A stretch of 64,000 nt of DNA from Bacteroidota bacterium. Lineage in GTDB: Bacteria; Bacteroidota; Bacteroidia; Chitinophagales; Chitinophagaceae. A program made the translations under genes and the position numbers. Each line of letters begins with the position of its first letter. The first letter of the stretch is position 1. Below the pieces are notes generated by a model, which was not told the DNA's origin, made no database searches, and saw nothing but the letters and a program-made list of their open reading frames with translations. Of this stretch, positions 36,168 to 45,017 are shown piece by piece. The stretch lies in NCBI GenBank assembly GCA_023428755.1, contig JAEYWX010000006.1:62001-126000 (forward strand), written 5' to 3'.

Positions 36168-36829
36168 TGTTGCGTATTTGTGTGATATTATTTTTTGGCA
36201 TGTTGTTGTCCTGCAAAAATAAAAAGCAGGAAAACTCCGCAACGCCTGTTGTGCAGGAGCAAAAAGTTGTATCAGAAGTGGAAGAAGTTACAGCGGCGGT
36301 GAGTGCTTTGTTACCACTGCCCAGCTCGTACCAATTAAAGCGTGCAAAGAAATGGCATGATGCATTGGGCGAAAACTGGCTGGTGCTGTACGAAACAGGT
36401 GCTTATATTGAAAAAGGAGAAACCGATGCGTCCGCCAAGCTGTCGGCTGTGCTGTATCAGAAAACCGACAGTGGGTTTGTTACCAAATGGAAAATGAAAG
36501 ATTATATCAGTAACTGCGGACTGGATATTACCTGCACGTTTTATGATGATAATTTATCTATCACCGATCTTGACAGCAATGGTATTGCCGAAATAACAAT
36601 GGTGTATGCATTGAGTTGCAAGGGCGATGTAAGCCCCAATGAAAAAAAGCTGATCATGTATGAAGCCGGAAAAAAATATGCTATCCGTGGCGAAGAATTA
36701 ATGATTCTCCAGCAAGACACGATTGGCGGAAGTTGGAAAGCCGATACTGCCTTTAGCGATGCACCGAAAGCATTTCTCTCCTTTGCAGTGGAGCATTGGA
36801 AGAAGTTTGGCTTTCAGCAATACCCGTAG
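36167..36829 (+). CDS. Lipoprotein of unknown function in the phospholipid operon (M949_RS01915-like)
   Basis: 220 residues from ATG 36167, sharing one base with the cdsA stop. Signal and lipobox ICVILFFGMLLSC. The mature domain contains SITDLDSNGIAEITMVYALSC and KGDVSPNEKKLIMYEAGKKY, a pattern I associate with a Bacteroidota family named after M949_RS01915 and described as a surface polysaccharide biosynthesis protein; that name is recalled, not checked. The DxDxNGxxE loop looks like a calcium-binding FG-GAP-type turn. Function open; tight coupling to cdsA suggests an envelope role. Confidence 0.75.
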   Translation: MLRICVILFFGMLLSCKNKKQENSATPVVQEQKVVSEVEEVTAAVSALLPLPSSYQLKRAKKWHDALGENWLVLYETGAYIEKGETDASAKLSAVLYQKTDSGFVTKWKMKDYISNCGLDITCTFYDDNLSITDLDSNGIAEITMVYALSCKGDVSPNEKKLIMYEAGKKYAIRGEELMILQQDTIGGSWKADTAFSDAPKAFLSFAVEHWKKFGFQQYP

Positions 36830-36866
36830 CCCGTTTCTTTGTACTTTCGCTGTTCAAATCTGTTAC

Positions 36867-37523
36867 ATGACCATTCATAGAGAAGGATTCAAAAGTATTT
36901 CCATTGCAGCGGTTTTATTTATACTCATCAACCTGCTGACGTTCAATTTTCTGAGCCCCACATTGCCGGTTTTATCCTGGCTCATTTTTGCAGTAACGCT
37001 GTTCTTTTTGTTATTTATCATTTCTTTTTTCCGCATACCCAAACGTGTTACTCCTCCCAACGAGCATGCGATTTACAGTCCCTGCGATGGGAAAGTAGTG
37101 GTGATTGAAGAAATAACCGATGTGGAATATTTCAAAGACAAACGGATTCAGTTGAGTGTATTCATGAGTCCGGCCAATGTGCATGTGAATCTGAATCCTA
37201 TTGCAGGTGAAGTAAATTATTCGCAATATCACAAAGGCAAATACCTTGTTGCCTGGAATCCGAAATCATCTACCGAAAACGAACGTCATAGCGTTGTGCT
37301 AAGCAATGATCGAATTGTGATTCTTGTAAAACAAATTGCAGGTGCGGTTGCAAAACGTATCGTTAACTATCTGCAGCCCGGACAAAAAGTAGAGCAAGGC
37401 GGTGAGTTGGGATTTATTAAGTTCGGTTCCAGGGTTGATATTCTGTTACCTGTTGGTACCAAGATCAATGTAAAGCTGAATGAAGTAGTGAAAGGCGGAG
37501 TGACGGTGTTGGCGGAATACTGA
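36867..37523 (+). CDS. psd: Phosphatidylserine decarboxylase family protein
   Basis: Makes phosphatidylethanolamine by decarboxylating phosphatidylserine. 218 residues from ATG 36867, the short (PsdD-type) form. It has two N-terminal membrane helices (~14-55), then IYSPCDGKVV, SVFMSPANVHVN and the self-cleavage site Gly187-Ser188 in FIKFGSRVDILLP, where the serine becomes the pyruvoyl cofactor. It follows cdsA and the lipoprotein gene, so the operon holds two PE-pathway steps; the phosphatidylserine synthase gene is not in the window. A terminator follows. Confidence 0.94.
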   Translation: MTIHREGFKSISIAAVLFILINLLTFNFLSPTLPVLSWLIFAVTLFFLLFIISFFRIPKRVTPPNEHAIYSPCDGKVVVIEEITDVEYFKDKRIQLSVFMSPANVHVNLNPIAGEVNYSQYHKGKYLVAWNPKSSTENERHSVVLSNDRIVILVKQIAGAVAKRIVNYLQPGQKVEQGGELGFIKFGSRVDILLPVGTKINVKLNEVVKGGVTVLAEY

Positions 37524-37561
37524 TGAGTTAATAGACAATATGCAATAATGAATATGCAAAT

Positions 37562-37590
37562 AAAAGCCTGACTAAATTGTCAGGCTTTGT
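37562..37590. terminator. Bidirectional terminator between psd and the YjjG-type gene
   Basis: AAAGCCTGAC (37563-37572) pairs with 37579-37588 around loop TAAATT, with A-run before and T-run inside the right arm. Confidence 0.85.
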
Positions 37591-37614
37591 TGCATATTGC
37601 CTTTTGACAATTGC

Positions 37615-38367
37615 TTATTTAAAAATGTTCTCCAATTCTTTCAAATGCGTAATCACATACGTTGGTTTGATTCCCTTTAAATCAGCATTGATGTGATTTA
37701 CAAAAATAGAATCCATCCCTGTATTGATCGCACCTTGAATATCGGCATCTAAATTATCGCCAATCATGATGCTTTGTTGTAATTCAGCACCGGTAATACG
37801 AAGGGCGTATTCAAAAATTTCTTTGTTTGGTTTTACACTGTTGCTGGCTTCGCTGGTGATCACTTCTTCAAAATAATGTCCCAATTGGCTGTTGTCGAGT
37901 TTGCGCCATTGCGTTTTTTCAAATCCATTGGTGATAAGGTGCAGCTTGTACTCTTTCTCTTTTAAATGTTGCAGAATTTCATGCGTGTACGGAAACAGGT
38001 TTTGCTTGGTGGGCAACACTTCAAGAAAATAACCACTCATTTTTTTTGCCAGTTCTTCACTGCCGTTTTTAAACTCCAGCAAGGTGCGCCACATCCGTTT
38101 CCATTTGAGATCATCGGCCGAAATATAACCATGATGATAACGGTCCCACAAAACAGCGTTGTGATGCAGGTAATGTTTGCAGAACAAATCAAAATCGTTG
38201 ACGCCGGCAGCCTGCAGGTCCAGTTCTTTGTACACATCGGCCAGTGTTTCCATGGCATTGGAATCAAAATCCCAAAGGGTATGGTCGAGATCGAAAAATA
38301 AGTGACGATATTTGCCCCCAGCCCCTGAAGGGGTGCTATGATTCGGACTATTATATTTAAGATTCAT
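37615..38367 (-). CDS. yjjG: HAD-family noncanonical pyrimidine nucleotidase, YjjG type
   Basis: Phosphatase that dephosphorylates mis-modified pyrimidine nucleotides (house-cleaning) in characterised relatives. 250 residues from ATG 38367. HAD motif I is FFDLDHTLWDF with Asp26 and Asp28; motif II ITNGF; motif III/IV VKPNKEIF and IGDNLDADIQGA. The first ~18 residues (NSPNHSTPSGAGG) are encoded by a CCCCTGAAGGGG repeat, and no later start codon exists before motif I, so this repeat is translated. Divergent from an SDR gene with a mirror-image repeat. Confidence 0.9.
   Translation of the reverse strand: MNLKYNSPNHSTPSGAGGKYRHLFFDLDHTLWDFDSNAMETLADVYKELDLQAAGVNDFDLFCKHYLHHNAVLWDRYHHGYISADDLKWKRMWRTLLEFKNGSEELAKKMSGYFLEVLPTKQNLFPYTHEILQHLKEKEYKLHLITNGFEKTQWRKLDNSQLGHYFEEVITSEASNSVKPNKEIFEYALRITGAELQQSIMIGDNLDADIQGAINTGMDSIFVNHINADLKGIKPTYVITHLKELENIFK
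38314..38336 (-). repeat. CCCCT(N2)AGGGG repeat inside the YjjG N-terminal coding region
   Basis: GCCCCCAGCCCCTGAAGGGG core; opposite in orientation to the copy at 38409-38429. It encodes about seven residues between the start codon and the first HAD motif. Confidence 0.8.
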
Positions 38368-38408
38368 ATTTTTGAAATGTACAAATTTACAGTATGGCTG
38401 CAAATAAT

Positions 38409-38429
38409 TCCCCTTTAGGGGTTAGGGGC
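38409..38429 (+). repeat. CCCCT(N2)AGGGG repeat at the SDR start
   Basis: TCCCCTTTAGGGGTTAGGGG core, ending directly before ATG 38430. It would encode NSPLGVRG if translation began at the upstream ATG 38394. Confidence 0.8.
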
Positions 38430-39146
38430 ATGAATGTTGTTATCACCGGTGCATCAAGAGGAATTGGCAAAGCTATTGCCGAACTGTTTGCAGCAAATGG
38501 ACATGCTTTGTATCTGAGTTCAAAAAGTGAAGTGGCTATTCACAAAACAATGGCTGAGCTGCAGGACAAATATCCCGGCGTAAAAATCAAAGCCAAGGCA
38601 AGAGACCTCAGCAAACGGGACGAAGTGGAAAGCTTTGGGCAATGGGTGCTCGACAACAGTTTTAACATTGATGTGTTGGTGAACAATGCGGGTAATTTTT
38701 TACCGGGAAGTGTATACAATGAAGAGAATGGCTTCCTCGAAGAAATGATCGCCACCAATCTGTACAGTGCGTATCACCTTACTCGAAAATTGTTACCACA
38801 GATGATGAAGCAGAGCCCGGTAAGTGGCTCACGTGGACATATTTTTAACATGTGTTCCATTGCATCACTGCAGGCGTATAACAATGGTGGCGCTTACAGC
38901 ATCAGTAAATTTGCCATGCACGGGTTCAGCAAAAATTTAAGGGAAGAAATGAAACCGCACCTGATCAAAGTAACCTCTGTTTTTCCCGGTGCAGTAATGA
39001 CCGATTCCTGGGAAGGCTTTGATAATTCTGCCAAACGAATCATGGAAGCAGAAGATATTGCCCGGATGATCTATGCCGCATCGCAGCTGTCGCCACAAGC
39101 CTGTGTGGAAGAAATAACGATCCGTCCGCAATTGGGTGATCTCTGA
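38430..39146 (+). CDS. Short-chain dehydrogenase/reductase
   Basis: NAD(P)-dependent oxidoreductase of 238 residues. MNVVITGASRGIGKAIAELF has the TGxxxGIG cofactor motif right at the N-terminus, which is why I take ATG 38430 rather than 38394, whose extra 12 residues are mostly repeat-derived. NNAG (cofactor), CSIAS (catalytic Ser) and YSISK (catalytic Tyr-x3-Lys) are in place. Substrate cannot be told; the general layout resembles 3-ketoacyl-ACP reductase-like classical SDRs. Single gene. Confidence 0.9.
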   Translation: MNVVITGASRGIGKAIAELFAANGHALYLSSKSEVAIHKTMAELQDKYPGVKIKAKARDLSKRDEVESFGQWVLDNSFNIDVLVNNAGNFLPGSVYNEENGFLEEMIATNLYSAYHLTRKLLPQMMKQSPVSGSRGHIFNMCSIASLQAYNNGGAYSISKFAMHGFSKNLREEMKPHLIKVTSVFPGAVMTDSWEGFDNSAKRIMEAEDIARMIYAASQLSPQACVEEITIRPQLGDL

Positions 39147-39346
39147 CCGTTGATAAGATAGATGATGACAATGATTCGAATGATGAATGGCCACAGATGA
39201 ACAAGTGAACACAGAGTTTGCTTTTTGCCAGTTGTCTATTGCCAATTGCCGATTGAACATATCATTCCCATCAACCAATCAACTGATCAGCGGTTGTTTT
39301 AACATCAACTTACACCATCGGCGCAGGCTCTACGCAACTCTTTCTC

Positions 39347-39354
39347 TACTTTTG
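39347..39354 (+). promoter_or_regulatory. Putative -7 promoter element for batD
   Basis: TACTTTTG fits TAnnTTTG exactly, eight bases before the batD ATG, implying a very short or absent leader. No clear -33 TTTG. Confidence 0.35.
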
Positions 39355-39361
39355 CAGACGC

Positions 39362-41167
39362 ATGTTGCAGCAACGATCATATGGATTTGTACTCACAGCT
39401 TTGCTGCTGTTGCAGTTCGTTGTTGCATCGGCACAGGTAAAACTATCGGTAATTCCCAGCAAAACAGTAGTGCAGTTAAACGAAACAATTCAACTGCAGT
39501 TTGTGATCGAAGGTGCCAGCCAGGTAGATGAATTTACAGCACCCTCGTTTCGCAATTTTGAACAGGTTACCGGTCTTGATCAAACAAACGGATGGACCTG
39601 GGTCAACGGTTCATTAACTGAATACGTTACGTACAGCATTCTGCTGCGCCCGAAAATAAAAGGCAAGCTTCCCATTGCATCGGCTGTTGTAAAAGTGAAA
39701 GGCAAAGTACTTACTTCTTCACCTGTACAGATCGTTGTAACGGATGCAAGAGCAATTGAAGAAGAAAAGCCCGATTACTATTTGCGACCGGGTGAAAATG
39801 CAAGGGAAAAAATTGAAAAGAATTTATTTATCAGAGCTGCCATCGATAAGCGTAGTTGTTATGTTGGCGAACCTGTACTGGCAACGTTTAAATTATTTAC
39901 ACGGCTCGACAGTGAATCGAAAATTGTAAAACGTCCATCGCTCAACGGTTTTTCAGTAGTGGATATGGAGCGGCCGGAGACAGGTGTTTTTTCAAAAGAA
40001 ATGTACAACGGCAAACTGTACAACTGTTATCTCATTCGCAAAGTACAGTTGTATCCGTTACAGGCCGGACAATTAACGATTGAACCGGTGGAAGTGGAGA
40101 ACCTCGTACGGATGATCAGGGCACGCACACGCAGTACAAAAGAAACCGGCAGCTGGCTCGATGCAGTGATGGAAAAAATGAAAGAAGCTGAGCTGGATAA
40201 TGCCGACATTATTGAAGAGCGGATTGTGTTGCGAAGTGATTCACTCAAAGTAAATGTGCTGGAGCTTCCGGAAAAAAACAAGCCGGAAAATTTTAATGGT
40301 GCAGTTGGCCAGTTTCAACTCAATGCATCCTTACTCAATCAATCGATTGCTGCCAATGACAATGCAACCCTACGCATTACGATCAAAGGAAAAGGAAACC
40401 TGCCAATGATCACCGCACCAACAGTGAACTGGCCTGCCGGAGTAGATTCATTTGATGCAAAATTATCCGAGCAGATCGATAAGCTGTCATCGCCGATCAG
40501 CGGCAGCAAAACATTCGACATCCCTTTCTCTGTTTCAAAAACAGGCTTGTTCAATATTCCATCGATCCGGTTTTCGTATTTTGATGAGCAAACAAAAACC
40601 TATCATACGCTCAGCAGTGATAGTTTACAGTTGAATGTAACGGCTGCGGTTAAACGAAAAACACCGGTGTTTAATGATGTGCCGATTGTAGAAGAAGGCA
40701 CAGCCCGTTGGGTGTGGGTGGCAGGTGTGGGGAGCGGTTTGCTGGTATTGATCGGCGGCATCTTTTTTCTGCAACACAAACGGGAAAAGAAAGCAGAACA
40801 AAAAGCAATTGCTGTTGAACAGAAGATCGAAGAAACGCAGCCACAAAAAACAATACAGGCCTATCTGCGACCGGCGGCTTATGTACAGGAAGGCATCGAT
40901 CCCAAACAATTTTATTCGCTGCTGTTAATCGGCATCAAAGATTTTTTAAAGGAACGGTTACAACTTGCGGATGAACAGGTGAACACTGCTGCAGTGATCA
41001 ACGTATTGCAACAAAAAAAACGGCCCGCACTGGCAGATCAATACCTGAAAATTGCACAGGCTTGCGAACTTGCGTTGTATAGTCCGGTTGAACTTACAGA
41101 TAACAGGGAAGTCTTGTACAATGAAGCGGTGGCCTTACTGCAGGAGATCGATCAACAGTTGCTATAA
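39362..41167 (+). CDS. batD: BatD-family protein
   Basis: 601-residue membrane-anchored periplasmic protein: signal peptide to about residue 24 (VVASAQ), repeated Ig-like beta domains (VKLSVIPSKTVVQLNETIQL; LFIRAAIDKRSCYVGEPV), one transmembrane segment near 452-470 (WVAGVGSGLLVLIGGIFFL), and a cytoplasmic helical tail. The BatD domain order is typical. In Bacteroidota BatD usually sits with moxR, batA, batB and TPR genes (aerotolerance locus); here it stands alone, so it may be a second copy. Mechanism unknown. Confidence 0.88.
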   Translation: MLQQRSYGFVLTALLLLQFVVASAQVKLSVIPSKTVVQLNETIQLQFVIEGASQVDEFTAPSFRNFEQVTGLDQTNGWTWVNGSLTEYVTYSILLRPKIKGKLPIASAVVKVKGKVLTSSPVQIVVTDARAIEEEKPDYYLRPGENAREKIEKNLFIRAAIDKRSCYVGEPVLATFKLFTRLDSESKIVKRPSLNGFSVVDMERPETGVFSKEMYNGKLYNCYLIRKVQLYPLQAGQLTIEPVEVENLVRMIRARTRSTKETGSWLDAVMEKMKEAELDNADIIEERIVLRSDSLKVNVLELPEKNKPENFNGAVGQFQLNASLLNQSIAANDNATLRITIKGKGNLPMITAPTVNWPAGVDSFDAKLSEQIDKLSSPISGSKTFDIPFSVSKTGLFNIPSIRFSYFDEQTKTYHTLSSDSLQLNVTAAVKRKTPVFNDVPIVEEGTARWVWVAGVGSGLLVLIGGIFFLQHKREKKAEQKAIAVEQKIEETQPQKTIQAYLRPAAYVQEGIDPKQFYSLLLIGIKDFLKERLQLADEQVNTAAVINVLQQKKRPALADQYLKIAQACELALYSPVELTDNREVLYNEAVALLQEIDQQLL

Positions 41168-41180
41168 CAGTAACAACCCA

Positions 41181-42023
41181 TCAGGCCATTACGGAAACCA
41201 TTTGCAATGCAGTCTTTCCCAGATCAACATCGCCTTCTAATTGCACATGCGGTAACGCTTCAGCCGGGTTCATACTTTTTGAAAATAATTTCCATGCGAT
41301 ATCGGGCGAAATACGCAGCGTTGCAGAAGCTGCTTGTGTATGTTCAGTAAGAAAACTCCAGCCATTCGTTTGTTTGCAAATCATCCATTCGCCGCCAATG
41401 TCGGTTGTAATAACTACACGTACAGTTGTGCCTTCTGCAGCATCAACAGTACGATAGGTATGCGGCAGTGCATACATAAACGTATCAATAAAAGGATAGA
41501 ATAATTCTTTTGTAAACAATGCTTGTTTGCCAACTGCATCACGTATCTGTTGCTGATGAATAAATTTCTCTGTGTATTCCCTCGCAATATGAAACCAATT
41601 AGGCGATGATTCCTGTCCGGCCCATGCAACAGAAAAAATAGCTGGAGCAAATGGGTCGAGTGTTTGTAAATGTGAGTAATAGGTTTTGCAGTTTTGTTCA
41701 AGCAACGTAATCAACAACTGCGGACTGATACGTTTGGTTGCATTGGTCCAGCTCATGTTCAATTCATTCAGGAATGAAACCAGATCAGCATAGGAATGAA
41801 TGTTCTCCGCTTTCTCCCCAAAATAACCATCCCGTGAAGTGGAAATACCACGCAGCGTTGTATCAAGCAAATGCGATGCCACATCTTTTACCTTCCAGCG
41901 TTTGGCAACTGTTTGTGCTTCCCATTCGGCAGGGGAGAGCGATTGTAATACATCGATCAGCAAAGCATCCAGTTTTGGAATAAGCGAAAGTGTTTGCAAT
42001 GGAACAGATGCTGTTGTTGACAT
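41181..42023 (-). CDS. Maleylpyruvate isomerase N-terminal domain (DinB-like) protein
   Basis: 280 residues. The N-terminal four-helix part matches the MDMPI_N/DinB-like pattern with a metal-site histidine in VKDVASHLLDTT and a second set in HIAREYTEKFIHQQQIRDA (H-x3-E and H). The C-terminal ~90 residues form an SCP2-like domain (ASATLRISPDIAWKLFSK), as in TIGR03083-type proteins. In actinobacteria such proteins use mycothiol; Bacteroidota lack mycothiol, so a bacillithiol or other thiol is possible. Convergent with batD, 13 bases apart. Confidence 0.82.
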   Translation of the reverse strand: MSTTASVPLQTLSLIPKLDALLIDVLQSLSPAEWEAQTVAKRWKVKDVASHLLDTTLRGISTSRDGYFGEKAENIHSYADLVSFLNELNMSWTNATKRISPQLLITLLEQNCKTYYSHLQTLDPFAPAIFSVAWAGQESSPNWFHIAREYTEKFIHQQQIRDAVGKQALFTKELFYPFIDTFMYALPHTYRTVDAAEGTTVRVVITTDIGGEWMICKQTNGWSFLTEHTQAASATLRISPDIAWKLFSKSMNPAEALPHVQLEGDVDLGKTALQMVSVMA

Positions 42024-42173
42024 ACGATAAATTTAATACGAAGTTGCTGCAAATCCCGTTTGCCAGTGCAGTAAATCTTTCAAGTAAGGGAAATCCATTC
42101 ATCAAAATGATGCAGGTTTACAAAAAGCGTTTGCTACATTGTGTTCTACTTTGTTTCAACTAAATCAAGCGCT

Positions 42174-43883
42174 ATGTTACTCCGCACAATCATGTTTGTT
42201 CTCTTGCTGTCAACTGCACAAGTGCTCACTGCACAAACCGGAAATGCCGGGAAATTGTATGCATTCATCAATCAATACAATGCAGATGCACAGATGCTGC
42301 AACGGAAATATGTGATCAAACATTCGCCTGAATATTTCAACCGGATGAAATTGTTTTTCAACAGCTGGCTGGCAAAAATGAAACAGCAACCCTTTACTAC
42401 ATTTTCTGTAAATGATAAGGTGGATTATCTGTTGCTGAAACGAAATATACAGCGGGATCAGGCAGAACTGTTGCGTGATGAACAGAACTATCAAGGTATT
42501 CTTTCCAGCATTCCCTTTGCAAAATACATTACGGCTTTTGAAGCAAAACGCAGAGTGGGGCAGCAGCAACCCGGTAACGAAGTGGCTCAATCGTTTGTAC
42601 AGTTAAAAGAAGAAGTGTTGCAAACCATGCAACAGTTGGAAACAGGTTCGTCATTATCTGCACAGCAATTTCAATTGGCTTCTGCTATCGTAAACGATCT
42701 GCGCCGTGCATTCAATGAAGCGTTTAAATTTTATGATGGATACGATCCGCAGTTAACACGTGCAGCAAAGCCTGCTTATCTCGAAGCCGATACTACGCTT
42801 GGCACGTATGTTACTTGGTTAAAGAAAAAAGCAACGGCTGTACAACCTGCCGATGATGGCAGTGGTATTATCGGAAATCCTATTGGAAGAGAAGCGCTCA
42901 TTCGTGATCTGCAGTTTGAAATGATCCCCTACACACCCGAACAGATACAGGCCATTGCCATGCAGGAGTTTGCCTGGTGCGATAAAGAAATGCTGAAAGC
43001 TTCGCAGGAAATGGGGTTTGGTACCAACTGGAAAGCAGCATTGGAAAAAGTAAAAACAAATTATGTAGAGATCGGGAAGCAACCGGAGCTGGCGAAATTT
43101 TTAGCAGACGAAGCCATTGCATTCATTGAACAACGGCAACTCGTAACCATTCCTGAAATGGCGAAAGAAGGCTGGACGATGCGGATGCTTACACCGGCCG
43201 AACAAAAATTTGCACCCTTCTTTTTAGGTGGTGCACAAATATTAATTGCTTACCCAACAGAAGAGATGAATGAAGCTGATCGTATGATGACGATGCGTGG
43301 TAATAACCGACATTTCTCAAGAGCAGTGGTACATCACGAATTGATTCCCGGCCACAACCTGCAATATTATATGAACAGCCGGTACAAGCCTTACCGTAAT
43401 GCATTCCGCACTTCGTTTTGGGGCGAAGGTTGGTCGCTCTGGTGGGAGATGCTGTTGTGGGATAATAATTTTGCTACAACTCCCGAAGATAAAATCGGTA
43501 TGTTGTTCTGGCGGATGCACCGTTGTGCACGCATTATTTTTTCCATCAACTATCACACAAATAAATGGACGCCGAAACAGTGCATTGATTTTTTAGTAGA
43601 TCGTGTGGGGCACGAACCCGCCAATGCTGAAGCAGAAGTACGTCGCTCCTTTGCAAGCACTTACGGTCCGCTGTACCAGGTAAGTTATATGCTGGGTGGT
43701 TTGCAGTTTAAAGCACTGCACAAAGAATTGGTGAAAAGCGGCAAGATGACGAATAAAGTTTTTCACGACCGCATTTTGCAGGAGAACAGTATGCCTATTG
43801 AAATGGTGCGTGCTGTGTTGGTCAATCAGCCATTAAAAGAAAATCATGTAACGGGTTGGAAGTTTGCGGGAGAGGTGAAGTAA
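42174..43883 (+). CDS. DUF885-family putative zinc peptidase, secreted
   Basis: 569 residues from ATG 42174 with a signal peptide ending near residue 21 (VLTAQ). The zinc-binding HELIPGH motif (His388, Glu389, His394) in AVVHHELIPGHNLQYY and the downstream GEGWSLWWEMLLW Glu are the DUF885 hallmarks; the family is metallopeptidase-like and predicted to act on peptides outside the cytoplasm. Length is typical. Upstream frame to 42141 lacks the signal peptide start. It marks the left border of the accessory region. Confidence 0.88.
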   Translation: MLLRTIMFVLLLSTAQVLTAQTGNAGKLYAFINQYNADAQMLQRKYVIKHSPEYFNRMKLFFNSWLAKMKQQPFTTFSVNDKVDYLLLKRNIQRDQAELLRDEQNYQGILSSIPFAKYITAFEAKRRVGQQQPGNEVAQSFVQLKEEVLQTMQQLETGSSLSAQQFQLASAIVNDLRRAFNEAFKFYDGYDPQLTRAAKPAYLEADTTLGTYVTWLKKKATAVQPADDGSGIIGNPIGREALIRDLQFEMIPYTPEQIQAIAMQEFAWCDKEMLKASQEMGFGTNWKAALEKVKTNYVEIGKQPELAKFLADEAIAFIEQRQLVTIPEMAKEGWTMRMLTPAEQKFAPFFLGGAQILIAYPTEEMNEADRMMTMRGNNRHFSRAVVHHELIPGHNLQYYMNSRYKPYRNAFRTSFWGEGWSLWWEMLLWDNNFATTPEDKIGMLFWRMHRCARIIFSINYHTNKWTPKQCIDFLVDRVGHEPANAEAEVRRSFASTYGPLYQVSYMLGGLQFKALHKELVKSGKMTNKVFHDRILQENSMPIEMVRAVLVNQPLKENHVTGWKFAGEVK

Positions 43884-44005
43884 ATGTTATACAATGCATA
43901 CTTATTCCACGCCGAGGTTGGTGTCCCCACCAGACAATGAATAGAGAAAGGAAAGTTAGAACAGGCTCAAGATAACTCAATCATCTATTTATTAAATTTA
44001 ACCAT

Positions 44006-44120
44006 CGCTCGCCGTTGTCGTGTGTTTTCACTGACGTAACATGCACAAAACTGAGTACGAATTCTTGTAATTCCTGCAGTTGATTGGGAGATATAAATTC
44101 GGCTTGCTTTACCGGTATTC
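44006..44120 (+). repeat. Dispersed ~115-bp repeat, copy A
   Basis: Shares a 22-base identical run (44010-44031, core CCGTTGTCGTGTGTTTTCAC) and an extended looser match with copy B at about 49145-49260, in the same orientation. The identical core can partly fold on itself (GTTGTCGTG...). The two copies bracket the FkbM and T9SS genes. Confidence 0.7.
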
Positions 44121-44139
44121 TATCTAATGGATAAGGCTG

Positions 44140-44180
44140 AAATAAATCAGGCGATTGTTTTTTACAACCGCCTGATTTTG
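44140..44180 (-). terminator. Probable terminator of the FkbM gene
   Basis: AAATCAGGCGATTGT (44144-44158) pairs with 44164-44178 with one mismatch; an A/T-rich tail follows on the minus strand, about 40 bases past the FkbM stop codon. Confidence 0.6.
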
Positions 44181-44216
44181 TTTGAGTATGTTTCTGACCT
44201 GTTTCCTTGTCTACGA

Positions 44217-45017
44217 TCAATTTATTTTCGTTGCAATCCTGTTTACTTCATCCAGATTCGAAAACTGAAAATTGGCATATTGTGAAAGGTGCTTATCGTT
44301 ACGCAATCCATCTTCAGGGAAATGTTCATAAATAATGCGAATATTCTTACAAGATTGAATAAATGTTTTCCCACCCGCAATTGCCTCAGGTTCCATTCCT
44401 TCAACATCCAGTTTCATGATAATTCTTGTATCAGGTGATAGGCCAACCTGCGCCATGATATTATCAAGCGTATCAATTTCGCCATTCGGTTCATTTGAAC
44501 TTTCTTTATCCATGAAACTGGAGCTGGTAACTCCAACAGGGATATTGAAAAATACCTTCTCTTTTTTATCGCCGACTCCACACCTGAATACTTTGATTTT
44601 GTCTTGTACCTGGTTGAGTTCAATATTTTTTTGAAGACCTGCCCAATTCACTGGCTCAACAGCAACACATGTCTTGCCTTGTTTTGCCAGCCAAATACTG
44701 TATTCGCCAATGCAGGCTCCTAAATCAATGAATACATCGAAACTATCTATATTTTGGGCGAGATAGTCTTTGATAGACTTTTCGTAGGCCTGATTAATAA
44801 ACTGAAAATCAGTTGTTCCTTTTCTGATCAGGAAAGTTCCCATATTGCTTTTTGCAATATAGTCGCTCTGAGGGAGTTTATGAGTACTCACATATTTGAT
44901 CGACGCCCACAAAGATTTTAAATCACCATTTTTTATGTATTCAAAGAAGTAGTGAATGTAGGTGCCATATTTATTAGTGTTTTTCCAACTTGGCTTGTAA
45001 GCCTCAACTTCTGACAT
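44217..45017 (-). CDS. FkbM-family methyltransferase
   Basis: 266-residue SAM-dependent methyltransferase. Motif I is FDVFIDLGACIGEYSIWL (Asp98-Leu-Gly ... Gly104), followed by VAVEPVNWAGLQKNIELN (acidic ribose-binding Glu) and the FkbM block IIMKLDVEGMEPEAIAGG. FkbM enzymes methylate hydroxyls of sugars or polyketides, often on surface glycans, and are common in accessory islands. Sequence looks more AT-rich than the flanking housekeeping genes. It is isolated, with ~580 bases of apparently non-coding sequence upstream. Confidence 0.9.
   Translation of the reverse strand: MSEVEAYKPSWKNTNKYGTYIHYFFEYIKNGDLKSLWASIKYVSTHKLPQSDYIAKSNMGTFLIRKGTTDFQFINQAYEKSIKDYLAQNIDSFDVFIDLGACIGEYSIWLAKQGKTCVAVEPVNWAGLQKNIELNQVQDKIKVFRCGVGDKKEKVFFNIPVGVTSSSFMDKESSNEPNGEIDTLDNIMAQVGLSPDTRIIMKLDVEGMEPEAIAGGKTFIQSCKNIRIIYEHFPEDGLRNDKHLSQYANFQFSNLDEVNRIATKIN

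Larger units (their letters stand above)
43884..44216. other. Non-coding stretch with hairpins and repeat copy A
   Basis: Holds a small TGGTG-TCCC-CACCA hairpin (43919-43932), repeat copy A (about 44006-44120) and the terminator of the FkbM gene. A TTG-started frame on the minus strand (43981-44220) runs through all of these and is not convincing as a protein. Confidence 0.6.

Noticed and set aside
38394..38429. Upstream ATG 38394 for the SDR gene
   Set aside because: Adds 12 mostly repeat-encoded residues before an N-terminus that already begins at the Rossmann strand. Possible, but less likely.
43981..44220. 79-codon minus-strand ORF after the FkbM gene
   Set aside because: TTG start, crosses the FkbM terminator and repeat copy A; similarity to the second repeat copy is at DNA level and not kept in one frame.
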